In this document: one piece after another, positions 1-7,117 of the stretch | Position numbering within the stretch: position 1 is the stretch's first letter | Layout of the letters: every line of letters starts with the position of its first letter | Assembly: GCA_016188825.1 (NCBI GenBank) | Contig: JACPHA010000003.1 | Coordinates: 1-32,638, forward strand | Length of the DNA stretch: 32,638 bases | Source: Candidatus Pacearchaeota archaeon | Lineage (GTDB): Archaea > Nanobdellota > Nanobdellia > Pacearchaeales > GW2011-AR1 | Direction of reading: 5' to 3' | Notes under the pieces: model-generated | Told to the model about the DNA's origin: nothing | The model's input: the letters and a program-made list of their open reading frames with translations, nothing else | The model's database searches: none | Program-made: the position numbers and the translations under genes

Positions 1-1761
1 ATTATTAGCATTACAACTTACACTAGCACAATTATTTGGATTTGTGCACAAAGCAACGTTAGCAGTTGCTGTGCAAGTTCCTGCCCCATTGCATTGTTGA
101 GCAGAAGCACATTGTGCTCCACTTATTGTACAGCTTGTTCCACTTGCAGCAAAATCATAAGCACACCCTGTTATAGAATCTCCTGTTGCTCCAACACACC
201 TGTCATTTATTGTGCATGCATTATTATCATTGCATGCTGCATTGTTTAGAACGTTACAACTATCAGTTGCCTCATCGCATGTTGTTGTGCATGAATATGA
301 ATCAGCAATGCACGGATCAGCACCATCACTGCATAATCCACCAGAACAAACTTCCTGTCCATCACAGAATAATCCATTATTGCAATCAGCATTAGTATTA
401 CAAGAAACTATTTGTGGAAACTCATACGCTCCCATGTCCAAAGCGCTTCCCTGCGGTCTTGAAGTTCCATCAGTGTCCTTGAAAGGCAACGGAAGAGTAA
501 ACAACACAGCAAGGTTAGGGTCGCCTTTGTCAATGGCCGGCGATGCAGACTTCAGGCGGAAATCAAAGTTGTTGAAGAAATCATAATTGACAAACTGCGG
601 GTCTTGACCAATGATGCTGTTGGGGCCCTCACTTGGGTAAGGCGTTGCAGTGTCATCATTCGGCCCTGAAGGAGCGCTCGGCTTGGTGTAAAACAGGTTG
701 TAATTGGAGTTAACATTGGTAACAGCCGGAGCAATGTCTATGCCTGACTGGTAAAAGATATTGTTGTGAATGACCACGTTATCCATTGGAGCCCTGCCTC
801 CGCCAGCCAACAACCTGATGGCCGGGTAACCCAACCACCCAAAGGTGTTGGAATGAATGTAAAGATTCCGGACAACCGTTGGACTGCTCTGCGGTGATGC
901 CAAAAATATGCCCGGCGCTTCCCCGCCATTCTCCTGCCAGTATTTATCGTTATACAAAACGTTGCCGTAAATATATACGTTCTCAAACACGCTGCTCGGC
1001 GTACCATCGTTGGGTCCGCCGTAAATATACTGCGTAAAGTCAAAAATCCTGTTGTTCCTAATGATCAAACCATTCACTGGCTCCGTTATCTCAAAGGCAT
1101 CCGGATGACAACCACTACGAAATGAATCCCCAAGTACGTTATTCTCAATTATGATGTTCTTGCCCTGAATGTCCATGCCGTCACAGGTAATGCGCAAGAT
1201 CTTGTTGCCGCGAATGGTGACATTGGTAGCCACGCGATCGCCGCGGAGGCCGATTCCGGCCGAACCAGGAACATCATGGATATAATTGTTCTCAATTAAA
1301 GCATCATGAACATTCCGACAGTCGATGCCGTAATCATCCATATCGTGGATGTAGTTATTGACCATTTCCACACCCTTCACAACTTCTTGGTCTCGATCTT
1401 GACAGTAAAACCCCGAGCCCCCACCATTGCTTATCTCAAAACCCTCCACCCTAACAAAGCTTTTGAGATTAAAGTTTACCGTACTACTCAACTTAACCAT
1501 GCACACAGGGCGAACATTGTAATCGCTGGCCTGCACGCACTCGTCCCCGGGATAGGCCTTGAAGGTAATGAGGTTTCCAGCAGTTCCAGAATTAGCAGGA
1601 GACAATGTTCCTGTGTAGATGCCAGCACGCACGCAAACAACATTTCCTGCAGCTGCTGTCGACGCTGCTTTTCCTAATGTACACCATGGGTTTGTTTCAC
1701 TTGTTCCTGAATTGCTATCGCTACAAGCCCCTCCAATTGAATTTATATCAACATAATGAGT
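1..1761 (-). pseudogene. Frameshifted 3' half of surface protein: parallel beta-helix plus Cys-rich repeats (runs off left edge)
   Basis: An uninterrupted reading frame of about 587 codons runs from the left edge to 1761 on the minus strand, with no start codon of its own near the domain start. It begins THYVDINSIGG, then a C..NSGTS...PWCTLGKA stretch typical of the start of bacterial and archaeal right-handed beta-helix domains. Beta-helix rungs follow (IENNYIHDV, VTIRGNKI, IIENNVLGDS, LIIRNNRIF, VYIYGNVLY, VVIHNNIFY), then the usual closing SPAIDKGDP and LDMGAYEF. The C-terminal part is Cys-rich (DCNNGLFCDG, ACNDNNACTINDRC) and continues beyond the window. It is in a different frame from the LamG gene at 1743-3311, whose last residues AGALIMLI would become AGATHYVDINSIGG with one extra base near 1760. 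I infer one original secreted adhesin or carbohydrate-binding protein split by a single-base shift. The beta-helix part (about 430-1400) is visibly richer in G+C than its surroundings. Confidence 0.8.
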
Positions 1762-3311
1762 GCACCTGCTTCTTGCTGTAAAACAGTCAATACATTTGAA
1801 GTTCCCTCTGGATTTATCTTTGCTCTGAAAAATAAATCAGGATCTCCGCCAGGAAAAATACCAAGAACTTTGTCTTCTTTCCACCTTGCTGCATATGACT
1901 TTCTTGCTTTTCCATTAATCACAACCCCAGAATCCTTATCTTCCTCTTCAACACCAAAAACACCATCGGTTTCTAAAATATTATAATCAACCGCTTTTCC
2001 TTCACAATTTTCAGTCTCAACTGTCAAATAAACAGTTTCTCCGTTAAGAGCAGTATCTTTTCTGTTTCCATTCAAATCTGTCCATTCAACTCTCTTAATC
2101 TCGCATTCTTCCTGCCCGGTTAATTTCTGAATTATTCCTTCTTCTGTACAGGGTTGTGTTGTTATTGGTTTATTATTTGTTGTTCCACAATTATTTTTTT
2201 CAATACAAAATCTCTCTTGCAAACCATCAACACAACTTCCAAAGGCAGTGCATTCCCAATTTTCTCTGCATTCTTGCAATTGACAATCTCTCTGAACTTG
2301 AGGCAAATTATTTGTTGTTCCACAATTATTTATATCAATGCACTCTCTAACTTGTTTTCCGTTTATGCAAGCACTCCAAACATTACATTGCCAATTTTCT
2401 TGACAAGTTGGTTGAGTAGCGTCTTGCATTGGTGTTGTGCATGCTTGCGTTGTAACTGGTTTATTATTTATTGTTCCGCAATTATTATTATCAAGACATG
2501 TTCTTGTTTGAATATCATCAACACAGCTGTCCCAAGAAGAACATTGCCAATTTTCCGTACATGTCTGTGGCGGCTGCGTTTGAGAAGGTTGAGCATTGTA
2601 AAGCTCTAAAATTTCACTTTCACTCAATGCCCTGTTAAAAACAACTAATTCGTCAATGGCCCCATTGAAATTCCAGTTAGAAACCAATCCAATTTGAAGA
2701 TTCGTATTTGTTTTCTGTATTACTCCTTGTCTTGCTCTTGTCCCTGCTAAAACTCCATCAACGTAAATTTTTAAATTTGCTCCATCAAAAGTGAAAACAA
2801 CGTGATGCCATTGGTTTGTTGTCAGTTGGTTTGAGCTCTGAACATTATTATTACAATTCCCAGTTGTATAGCACATTTCAGCAAAAGCATAAAGATTGTT
2901 ATTAAGAGTCAATCCATAGCTAGCGTATTTATAAGCAATTGCTTGTGTTCTTCCTGTGCTTCCTTTAGGATAAACCCATGCAGAGATTGTCAATGCATTT
3001 GTTAAATCTAAACTACCAGAATCAGGAATCGTTATATATTCTGATTGAGAATCAAAACCACATCCCTGATTGAATTTTCCCTGGACATTGCAATCAACAT
3101 TTCCAATTATATTCCCTTGATTATTATTTCCAGAATTATCTAATACATTTCCATTCATGTGGGTTAATAACACCACACTAGGATCAGTTGTCAATTCTCC
3201 GCTTGGATTAAAAACAAGAAAACCCAAAATACTAAAACTTCCTAACAATACAAGTCCAATGGAAACCAAAATCACAAAAAACCAAATGTATTGAAACGCC
3301 TCTTTTTTCAT
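1743..3311 (-). CDS. Membrane-anchored LamG surface protein with three Cys-rich TSP1-like repeats (5' half of a split gene)
   Basis: 522 aa. Residues about 9-33 form one hydrophobic membrane or signal segment (IWFFVILVSIGLVLLGSFSI), with the rest expected outside the cell. Residues about 45-240 are a LamG/concanavalin A-like domain: LLTHMNGNVLDNSGNNN, a WVYPKG strand, QWHHVVFTFDGANLKIYVDG and GAIDELVVFNRALSESEI. Three repeats of pattern C.ENW.C..W..C..G.Q.R.C...NNCGT follow (about 250-390), resembling TSP1-type Cys modules. A beta-rich region (VEWTDLNGN...GETVYLTVE) ends the frame. The likely role is binding surface glycans or other cells; that is family inference. The start ATG at 3311 lies about 25 nt from a TATA-like box. 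The stop falls where homologous architecture would run into the beta-helix of 1-1761, so this C-terminus is probably artificial. Confidence 0.85.
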   Translation of the reverse strand: MKKEAFQYIWFFVILVSIGLVLLGSFSILGFLVFNPSGELTTDPSVVLLTHMNGNVLDNSGNNNQGNIIGNVDCNVQGKFNQGCGFDSQSEYITIPDSGSLDLTNALTISAWVYPKGSTGRTQAIAYKYASYGLTLNNNLYAFAEMCYTTGNCNNNVQSSNQLTTNQWHHVVFTFDGANLKIYVDGVLAGTRARQGVIQKTNTNLQIGLVSNWNFNGAIDELVVFNRALSESEILELYNAQPSQTQPPQTCTENWQCSSWDSCVDDIQTRTCLDNNNCGTINNKPVTTQACTTPMQDATQPTCQENWQCNVWSACINGKQVRECIDINNCGTTNNLPQVQRDCQLQECRENWECTAFGSCVDGLQERFCIEKNNCGTTNNKPITTQPCTEEGIIQKLTGQEECEIKRVEWTDLNGNRKDTALNGETVYLTVETENCEGKAVDYNILETDGVFGVEEEDKDSGVVINGKARKSYAARWKEDKVLGIFPGGDPDLFFRAKINPEGTSNVLTVLQQEAGALIMLI

Positions 3312-3331
3312 TTGATATATAGATTTTTACT

Positions 3332-3339
3332 ATTTAAAA
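3332..3339 (-). promoter_or_regulatory. TATA box of the LamG gene
   Basis: On the minus strand the bases read TTTTAAAT, preceded by GC, about 25 nt before the ATG at 3311. This is the archaeal box A spacing expected for a leaderless or near-leaderless transcript. Confidence 0.5.
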
Positions 3340-3468
3340 GCTTTTTGAAAATTCGATATTGCAGCTTTCCGTGATATGATTTTCTTTTTCATTAACAAAA
3401 AAATAATTGATAATAAAGAAATTAGAGGGTTAATAATCTCATCGATAATTCATCAAAAATAAGTAAGA

Positions 3469-3515
3469 TATAGACAATTTGTAAAATAGTAACCCAATCA
3501 AGCAAATTGTCTATA
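3469..3515. repeat. Single-unit hairpin element with TATAG...CTATA ends
   Basis: Perfect 13-bp inverted repeat TATAGACAATTTG (3469-3481) and CAAATTGTCTATA (3503-3515), separated by 21 nt. It stands in a gene-free stretch between the LamG gene and a broken NYN gene. Stem length, loop length and ends match the hairpin units at 3937-4026 and 25031-25119, although the loop sequence differs. I take it as the minimal one-unit member of a family of small structured elements. A bidirectional terminator is possible, but no gene ends next to it. Confidence 0.6.
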
Positions 3516-3609
3516 ATAAAAATTGGCATCTATATTATGAGTAATTTATGAGTAATTAAATTTCTTAAAAATATTGGTTATTCAAAGTCCCCGATAATAT
3601 CATTCACAC

Positions 3610-3715
3610 TATAGTCAACGACATTAATATTCCCCCGTTTTGTCGTTGTCTCGTCAAGATTTGTTTGTCTTTCGCAAATCTTGAGCGTTAGGGAAAGACT
3701 TTTGACTTCACTATA
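3610..3715. repeat. Multi-hairpin structured repeat, copy 1 (related to 8437-8587)
   Basis: About 106 bp bounded by TATAGT and ACTATA. Inside are two hairpins: GTCAACGACA/TGTCGTTGTC (3614-3623 and 3641-3650, one mismatch) and TCAAGATTTG/CAAATCTTGA (3654-3663 and 3675-3684, perfect). A GGGAAAGAC block and the end CACTATAA follow. The order of blocks (TATAGTCAA-GAC-TTAATA, TCAAGATTT hairpin, AGGGAAAGAC, CACTATAA) is repeated in the element just before gltX at 8437-8587, so this is a dispersed family and not chance. No gene overlaps it. Its function is unknown; it may be a TA-flanked MITE or a structured RNA. Confidence 0.65.
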
Positions 3716-3794
3716 AATATTCTATTTATTTCCTTCTAACTCATTTACCAATCTACACCGACGACAATTTATTACATCAACAATATTAAAATAA

Positions 3795-4108
3795 GTGATT
3801 AATGCATTAACGAACCAGATTGTTTATATTTATAGACGATAAAATAGTGAAAAATATGTGCAAGCAATTAAAATGCGAACTTTAATAAAATCAATATAAA
3901 GATAGTTATCTTACATCGGGGATTTATCGAAGTTATGGACAATTGCATTGCTTATGTGACATTTATTTGCAATTGTACAGACAGAGAATTGCAAAAAACA
4001 GGAGACATATCCTATGCAATTCTCTGTATTTACTAATTATTGAAATGAGTTGAATAGTTTTATAATCTCTTTAAAGAGGCAGTTTAGTTCGGAATTGACC
4101 TAGTCACC
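3795..4108 (+). mobile_element. MITE copy A (314 bp with nested insert), 8-bp target duplication
   Basis: Non-coding element about 95% identical to the reverse complement of 24649-24962. It begins GTGATTAATGC and ends TAGTCACC, imperfect forms of the inverted ends GGTGATTAG...CTAATCACC seen in copy B. It is flanked by the direct repeat TAAAATAA (3787-3794 and 4109-4116), a perfect 8-bp target-site duplication. It carries the palindrome CTCTTTAAAGAG near its right end and no reading frame. A 90-bp double-hairpin element is nested at 3937-4026; without that insert and one TAT the element is 221 bp. An 8-bp duplication suggests cross-mobilisation by a DDE transposase from a family making 8-bp duplications (IS66, IS256 or IS1595 types do); no such gene is visible here. 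Confidence 0.85.
3937..4026 (+). mobile_element. Nested 90-bp double-hairpin mini-element, copy A
   Basis: Runs from GGACAATTGC to AATTCTCTG with TAT on each side (3934-3936, 4027-4029). Two hairpins: ACAATTGCA/TGCAATTGT (3939-3947, 3968-3976; loop 20) and ACAGAGAATTGCA/TGCAATTCTCTGT (3981-3993, 4015-4027; loop 21). Only two bases differ from the copy at 24763-24852. Copy B of the MITE has the uninterrupted sequence at this spot (CGACGTTAT directly joined to TTACTAATT), so this unit inserted here by itself. It may carry a TAT duplication, or it may have inserted 3' of TAT without duplication, as IS200/IS605-type elements do. Paired subterminal hairpins favour the latter, but this is unproven. 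Confidence 0.8.
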
Positions 4109-4239
4109 TAAAATAATTCATTAAGAAAACATGTTTATTTTTTGGATATTCTTTTACAATTCGTGTCATGATAACTTGACAGTATCAACAAACCGAAGGT
4201 TTTTTAAAGTAGAGGATTATTATAATATTAATAACTTTC

Positions 4240-4265
4240 CCGGTATGGTCTTTGGGCAATACCGG
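4240..4265 (-). terminator. GC-rich hairpin just past the broken NYN gene
   Basis: CCGGTAT (4240-4246) pairs with ATACCGG (4259-4265) around a 12-nt loop. It starts 10 nt after the stop codon of the minus-strand NYN reading frame. A transcript end or stabilising hairpin is the simplest reading; no long T-run follows. Confidence 0.45.
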
Positions 4266-4274
4266 ACCTTACAT

Positions 4275-4826
4275 TTACTTCACTAATTTAATTTTATCTA
4301 GAATTATTGACAAATTTATTACTTTATTACAGAGTTTTCTTAATTTTTTTGAGGATGTTTTAGTGAAAAAAGCATTTTCAGTTTTCTTGTTTAATCTTTT
4401 CAATGTATTTATTACAGGAACAAAGTCTTCATCCCCTGAAACAAGAATTGCAGTATCGTAAAGGTTCTCATATGCGCCAACAAGCATATCATTAGCAAGA
4501 TAAACATCATCTCCTTTAACATCAAAACCAAAAGTCCCGTCCTTATTTTCGTGTTTTCTTAGAGTACATAAAACAACCTTAAAATCTGGTATTTTCTCTA
4601 ATTCTGCTAAAAACTTTTGGTGTTTCCAATATTTTTCTTCATTTGTTGTAATGTCTAAAGGAGCAATGTAATAAAAAGCGTTTGTCAAAATTCTATCTTT
4701 ACTAAGCTCTTTTATAAGTTTTTCAAAATCTATTTTTACTCCATATAAGCTATAATAAAGGTTGCTTCAATCGATAAAAATAGAAACTCTTTCTTGTTTC
4801 TTTTTCTCATCTTTTTTAGTTAACAT
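4275..4826 (-). pseudogene. NYN-domain (LabA/DUF88-type) nuclease gene broken by an in-frame TGA
   Basis: From ATG at 4826 the frame reads MLTKKDEKKKQERVSIFID, then TGA (4767-4769), then SNLYYSL and on without break to TAA at 4275. The conserved first motif of NYN/LabA-like PIN-fold nucleases is FIDGSNLYYSL, so the TGA sits exactly where Gly (GGA) is expected, a single G-to-T change. Later conserved features are intact: the central VLCTLRKHE region, KGDDVYLANDML, and the acidic motif TAILVSGDEDFVPVI. The family cleaves RNA with metal-binding Asp residues. A restart at TTG (4688) would give 137 aa lacking the first catalytic Asp, so the product would probably be inactive. TGA is a normal stop elsewhere in the window (CYTH gene, MsrA), so recoding is unlikely. 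Confidence 0.8.
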
Positions 4827-4918
4827 AGTTATGGGTATCCTTCTATTTGTTTTAAACTTTAGCTTTTTGTAGACTCCAAAGATTCTCAAAGTAAATTTTC
4901 AATTCTTTGGCTACCAAT

Positions 4919-5098
4919 TTATTTTTTTGCTTCAACAACATAAGGTTTTTCTGATGTTATAAAAATATCCGAGATTATGGTTCCAACTTTAGATGGTAAG
5001 TTTTTGAGAAATCTATTATCTCCAAGATGGTTATATTGTAAAATATTTTATCTCCTCTAAATCTTTCATCCCATTGATTGCCAAAAACATGCAAAAAT
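4919..5098 (-). pseudogene. Small degraded fragment, possibly nuclease-like
   Basis: Two short overlapping frames follow the 521-aa gene. One reads FLHVFGNQWDERFRGDKI before losing phase. The other (about 4922-5047) reads QYNHLGDNRFLKNLP, then ISDIFITSEKPYVVEAKK and stops. The spacing of D in SDIF and E-A-K in YVVEAKK is reminiscent of a PD-(D/E)xK nuclease core, but this rests on a short motif. It is best treated as a decayed gene end with one frameshift; no intact start or full domain is present. It lies next to the broken NYN nuclease gene. Confidence 0.35.
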
Positions 5099-6646
5099 TC
5101 AATAAATAGAGGGTGGAAAAGCCGGCATTCCATGAACTTTCTTATAGGTGTCATATAATCTTCTGCATTTTTCTCTTGCGCTTAAAATTGCCTGCGACCT
5201 TATAACCTTTTCATATTCGTTATCTGGCTCAATTCCTTTTGACAAATCCTTCTCTTCTTCTTTTTTCTCACCCTTAAAAAAAGAAAACAGAGCAGAAAAG
5301 GGATTTGTGTCTTCCTCCTCCTTCTCCTCTTTCTTTTCTTTCTTTTTATCCTCATATAAAAATTCGTCTAAATCTTCTTTTATCTGCTCCAAGCTTTCAG
5401 TTGTTGCTCCAGCGATAGTCCTATACATATCATCAAAATCGTCTTCCTCTAATGTTTTTTTCAAAGCAGAAAGCTCATCTTCATTCAAAACAAAACTTGT
5501 AAAACCAGTATTCACCTTGCCCCGAAAACTGTATCCTCCTCTTTGATCGCTTCTGTCTGGAATACTTCTAAAACCAAACTCAATAATCGCGATTGGGAAA
5601 TACTTTCTCGTTTTTATTGTATTAAACATTTTAGGCAGCTCGCCTTTTGCAACATCCTCTTTCGGATCATACTTTCCCTTCGCCAATAAAACAAGTTGAA
5701 AAATTGCCGTATTGAAGGCGTTAACAATGTCTGCCGTCGGCTCCAAGCTCTGTTCCAGCTCTTTCGCGGCTCTTAAATATGGTTTGGCCCAGCGAGCATA
5801 CAGCTTTAATGAATTAACCTGGCTCCTTAAATAAATTCTTTCAACTTGGTATCTCTTCCTCAACTCCTGCTCTGATTCACGCAACCAAAATTCAAATTCA
5901 GCAAGCCTCTGCTGCAAGATTCTTTTAACCCTTTCATTCAAATCAATCTTGTCTAATTTTTCAAGAGACTCCGCCGCCATGAAACCATCAATCAAAGTCA
6001 CGTAATCAAACTGCCTCGCTAAATTATATATAGAGCTGACCTGCTTCTTTGTATCAACGTTATCAAGCCAAATCTGCTTTAATGCGAGCAGGGCAGCGTT
6101 TCTTTTATTATCCTCTCCTGACTTTAAGTCATCGTATAAAGCCAGTCTGACTTTAAACTCTTTCAAATCATAAATTATATTTAAAATAGATTTTATCAGC
6201 GTGTTTGTTGTTCCAAAAATTTTCATCGCCTCCTCCTGCATTACTGTTGCTCTCTTGCTCATCTCAGAAAAATGCCCTGAGCCCGGTGAAGAAAAAAAAT
6301 TATCAGCAAGTTTTTCAGCCTCTTCATATGCTCTTCTCACATAATCCAAAATCCAAAAATAAACTGGCTCAAGCGCTTGTGAAGAAGCATCATACTCCAT
6401 GCTATGCTTCTCTATCGGCGATTTAAAACCTGACAATGAAAAAGCATTTTTTGTCAATTGAACATACTGAATGTCTATAAAGTCTGTCTCTCTCAACTTT
6501 GCCTTTTCTGCAGCCTTCAAATACCCTTCTTTTTTAGCAATTTTTTTAACAGCCTCGCTAAGCTTAACACCCCCCTCATCTCTGGTGTCGTCGCAATACA
6601 GCTCAGGATTTATCGCCGCAATCAGCTTCTTGACATCAGTCGCCAT
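5099..6646 (-). CDS. Conserved-looking hypothetical protein, helical with a Lys/Glu-rich linker
   Basis: About 515 aa starting MATDVKKLIAAINPELYCDD. I do not recognise the family. The frame opens 18 nt further upstream at a TTG, but ATG at 6646 is the better start; a TTTATAA box sits upstream at about 6680. No signal peptide or membrane segment is evident. Residues about 40-340 look mostly helical. A more ordered region contains YFPIAIIEFGFRSIPDRSDQ. Near the C-terminus comes a highly charged stretch (KKKEKKEEKEEEDTNPFSALF) and then a helix ending KKVHGMPAFPPSIY. The length and charged linker suggest a cytosolic multi-domain protein. It may share a transcription direction and regulation with the two genes to its right. 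Confidence 0.75.
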   Translation of the reverse strand: MATDVKKLIAAINPELYCDDTRDEGGVKLSEAVKKIAKKEGYLKAAEKAKLRETDFIDIQYVQLTKNAFSLSGFKSPIEKHSMEYDASSQALEPVYFWILDYVRRAYEEAEKLADNFFSSPGSGHFSEMSKRATVMQEEAMKIFGTTNTLIKSILNIIYDLKEFKVRLALYDDLKSGEDNKRNAALLALKQIWLDNVDTKKQVSSIYNLARQFDYVTLIDGFMAAESLEKLDKIDLNERVKRILQQRLAEFEFWLRESEQELRKRYQVERIYLRSQVNSLKLYARWAKPYLRAAKELEQSLEPTADIVNAFNTAIFQLVLLAKGKYDPKEDVAKGELPKMFNTIKTRKYFPIAIIEFGFRSIPDRSDQRGGYSFRGKVNTGFTSFVLNEDELSALKKTLEEDDFDDMYRTIAGATTESLEQIKEDLDEFLYEDKKKEKKEEKEEEDTNPFSALFSFFKGEKKEEEKDLSKGIEPDNEYEKVIRSQAILSAREKCRRLYDTYKKVHGMPAFPPSIY

Positions 6647-6720
6647 TTTCTTTTTATTTCTCAACCTCTTATTTGTTATAAAGTCTACAATTAATAAAGT
6701 AAATCTATTTATTTAAAGAT

Positions 6721-7083
6721 TTACAACCTATTCAATTTCTCCTCAATTTCATTAAGCCTCTCAATCAATCTATCAAGCTTATATTCAAAATCCTCAAGCT
6801 TGACTTTCAAATGTTGAATTTGCATTTCATCAAAATTTTTATTTTCTATTCCCTCGCTCGTTGAATTTGCATTTGTGCCTGCCAAATTATCAAGAAAATC
6901 AAATTGGTTTCCCAAAGTCTCCATTGTCTGTTTATTTCCAACCGTCGTCGGACTATTCAATTCAATATAACCGTCCTTTGTTACTTTGCCTATCTCTCTT
7001 TTTTTCGCTTCTTCCTTTTTTAACAAACCTCTTTTCTGCAGGTATGTATAATCAATAAGCTCTCCACTTTTTAAAAAACCCAT
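6721..7083 (-). CDS. Small coiled-coil hypothetical protein
   Basis: 120 aa, MGFLKSGELIDYTYLQKRGLL at the start. The N-terminal third is basic (KKEEAKKREIGKV), the middle is low in structure (NSPTTVGNKQTMETLGNQ), and the last 35 residues form a clear coiled coil (KLEDFEYKLDRLIERLNEIEEKLNRL), so it probably oligomerises. No known domain is recognised. It lies 74 bp upstream of the 515-aa gene and 34 bp downstream of the winged-helix gene, same strand, so the three may form one unit. Confidence 0.7.
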   Translation of the reverse strand: MGFLKSGELIDYTYLQKRGLLKKEEAKKREIGKVTKDGYIELNSPTTVGNKQTMETLGNQFDFLDNLAGTNANSTSEGIENKNFDEMQIQHLKVKLEDFEYKLDRLIERLNEIEEKLNRL

Positions 7084-7117
7084 TCAGAAACAAAGATAAA
7101 GTTTTATTTAAACTTTG

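Noticed and set aside
186-1677. Several open frames on the plus strand and short minus frames at 552-1043
   Set aside because: They are shadows of the continuous minus-strand beta-helix frame, with low-complexity translations.
3937-4026. Integron attC-like site
   Set aside because: The hairpins lack the RYYYAAC/GTTRRRY core sites and no integron integrase or cassette order is seen.
3795-4108. A/B difference explained by simple inversion of the insert together with the neighbouring 32-bp block
   Set aside because: Inverting both would flip the CATCGGGGATTTATCG block relative to the MITE ends, but it keeps the same orientation in both copies; independent insertion fits with fewer steps.
3469-4116. 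CRISPR array
   Set aside because: The repeats are inverted hairpins with variable stems, not regularly spaced direct repeats, and no cas gene is near.
4767-4769. UGA read as glycine
   Set aside because: Several intact genes here terminate at TGA (CYTH protein, MsrA, transposase), so a genome-wide recoding is not supported by this window.
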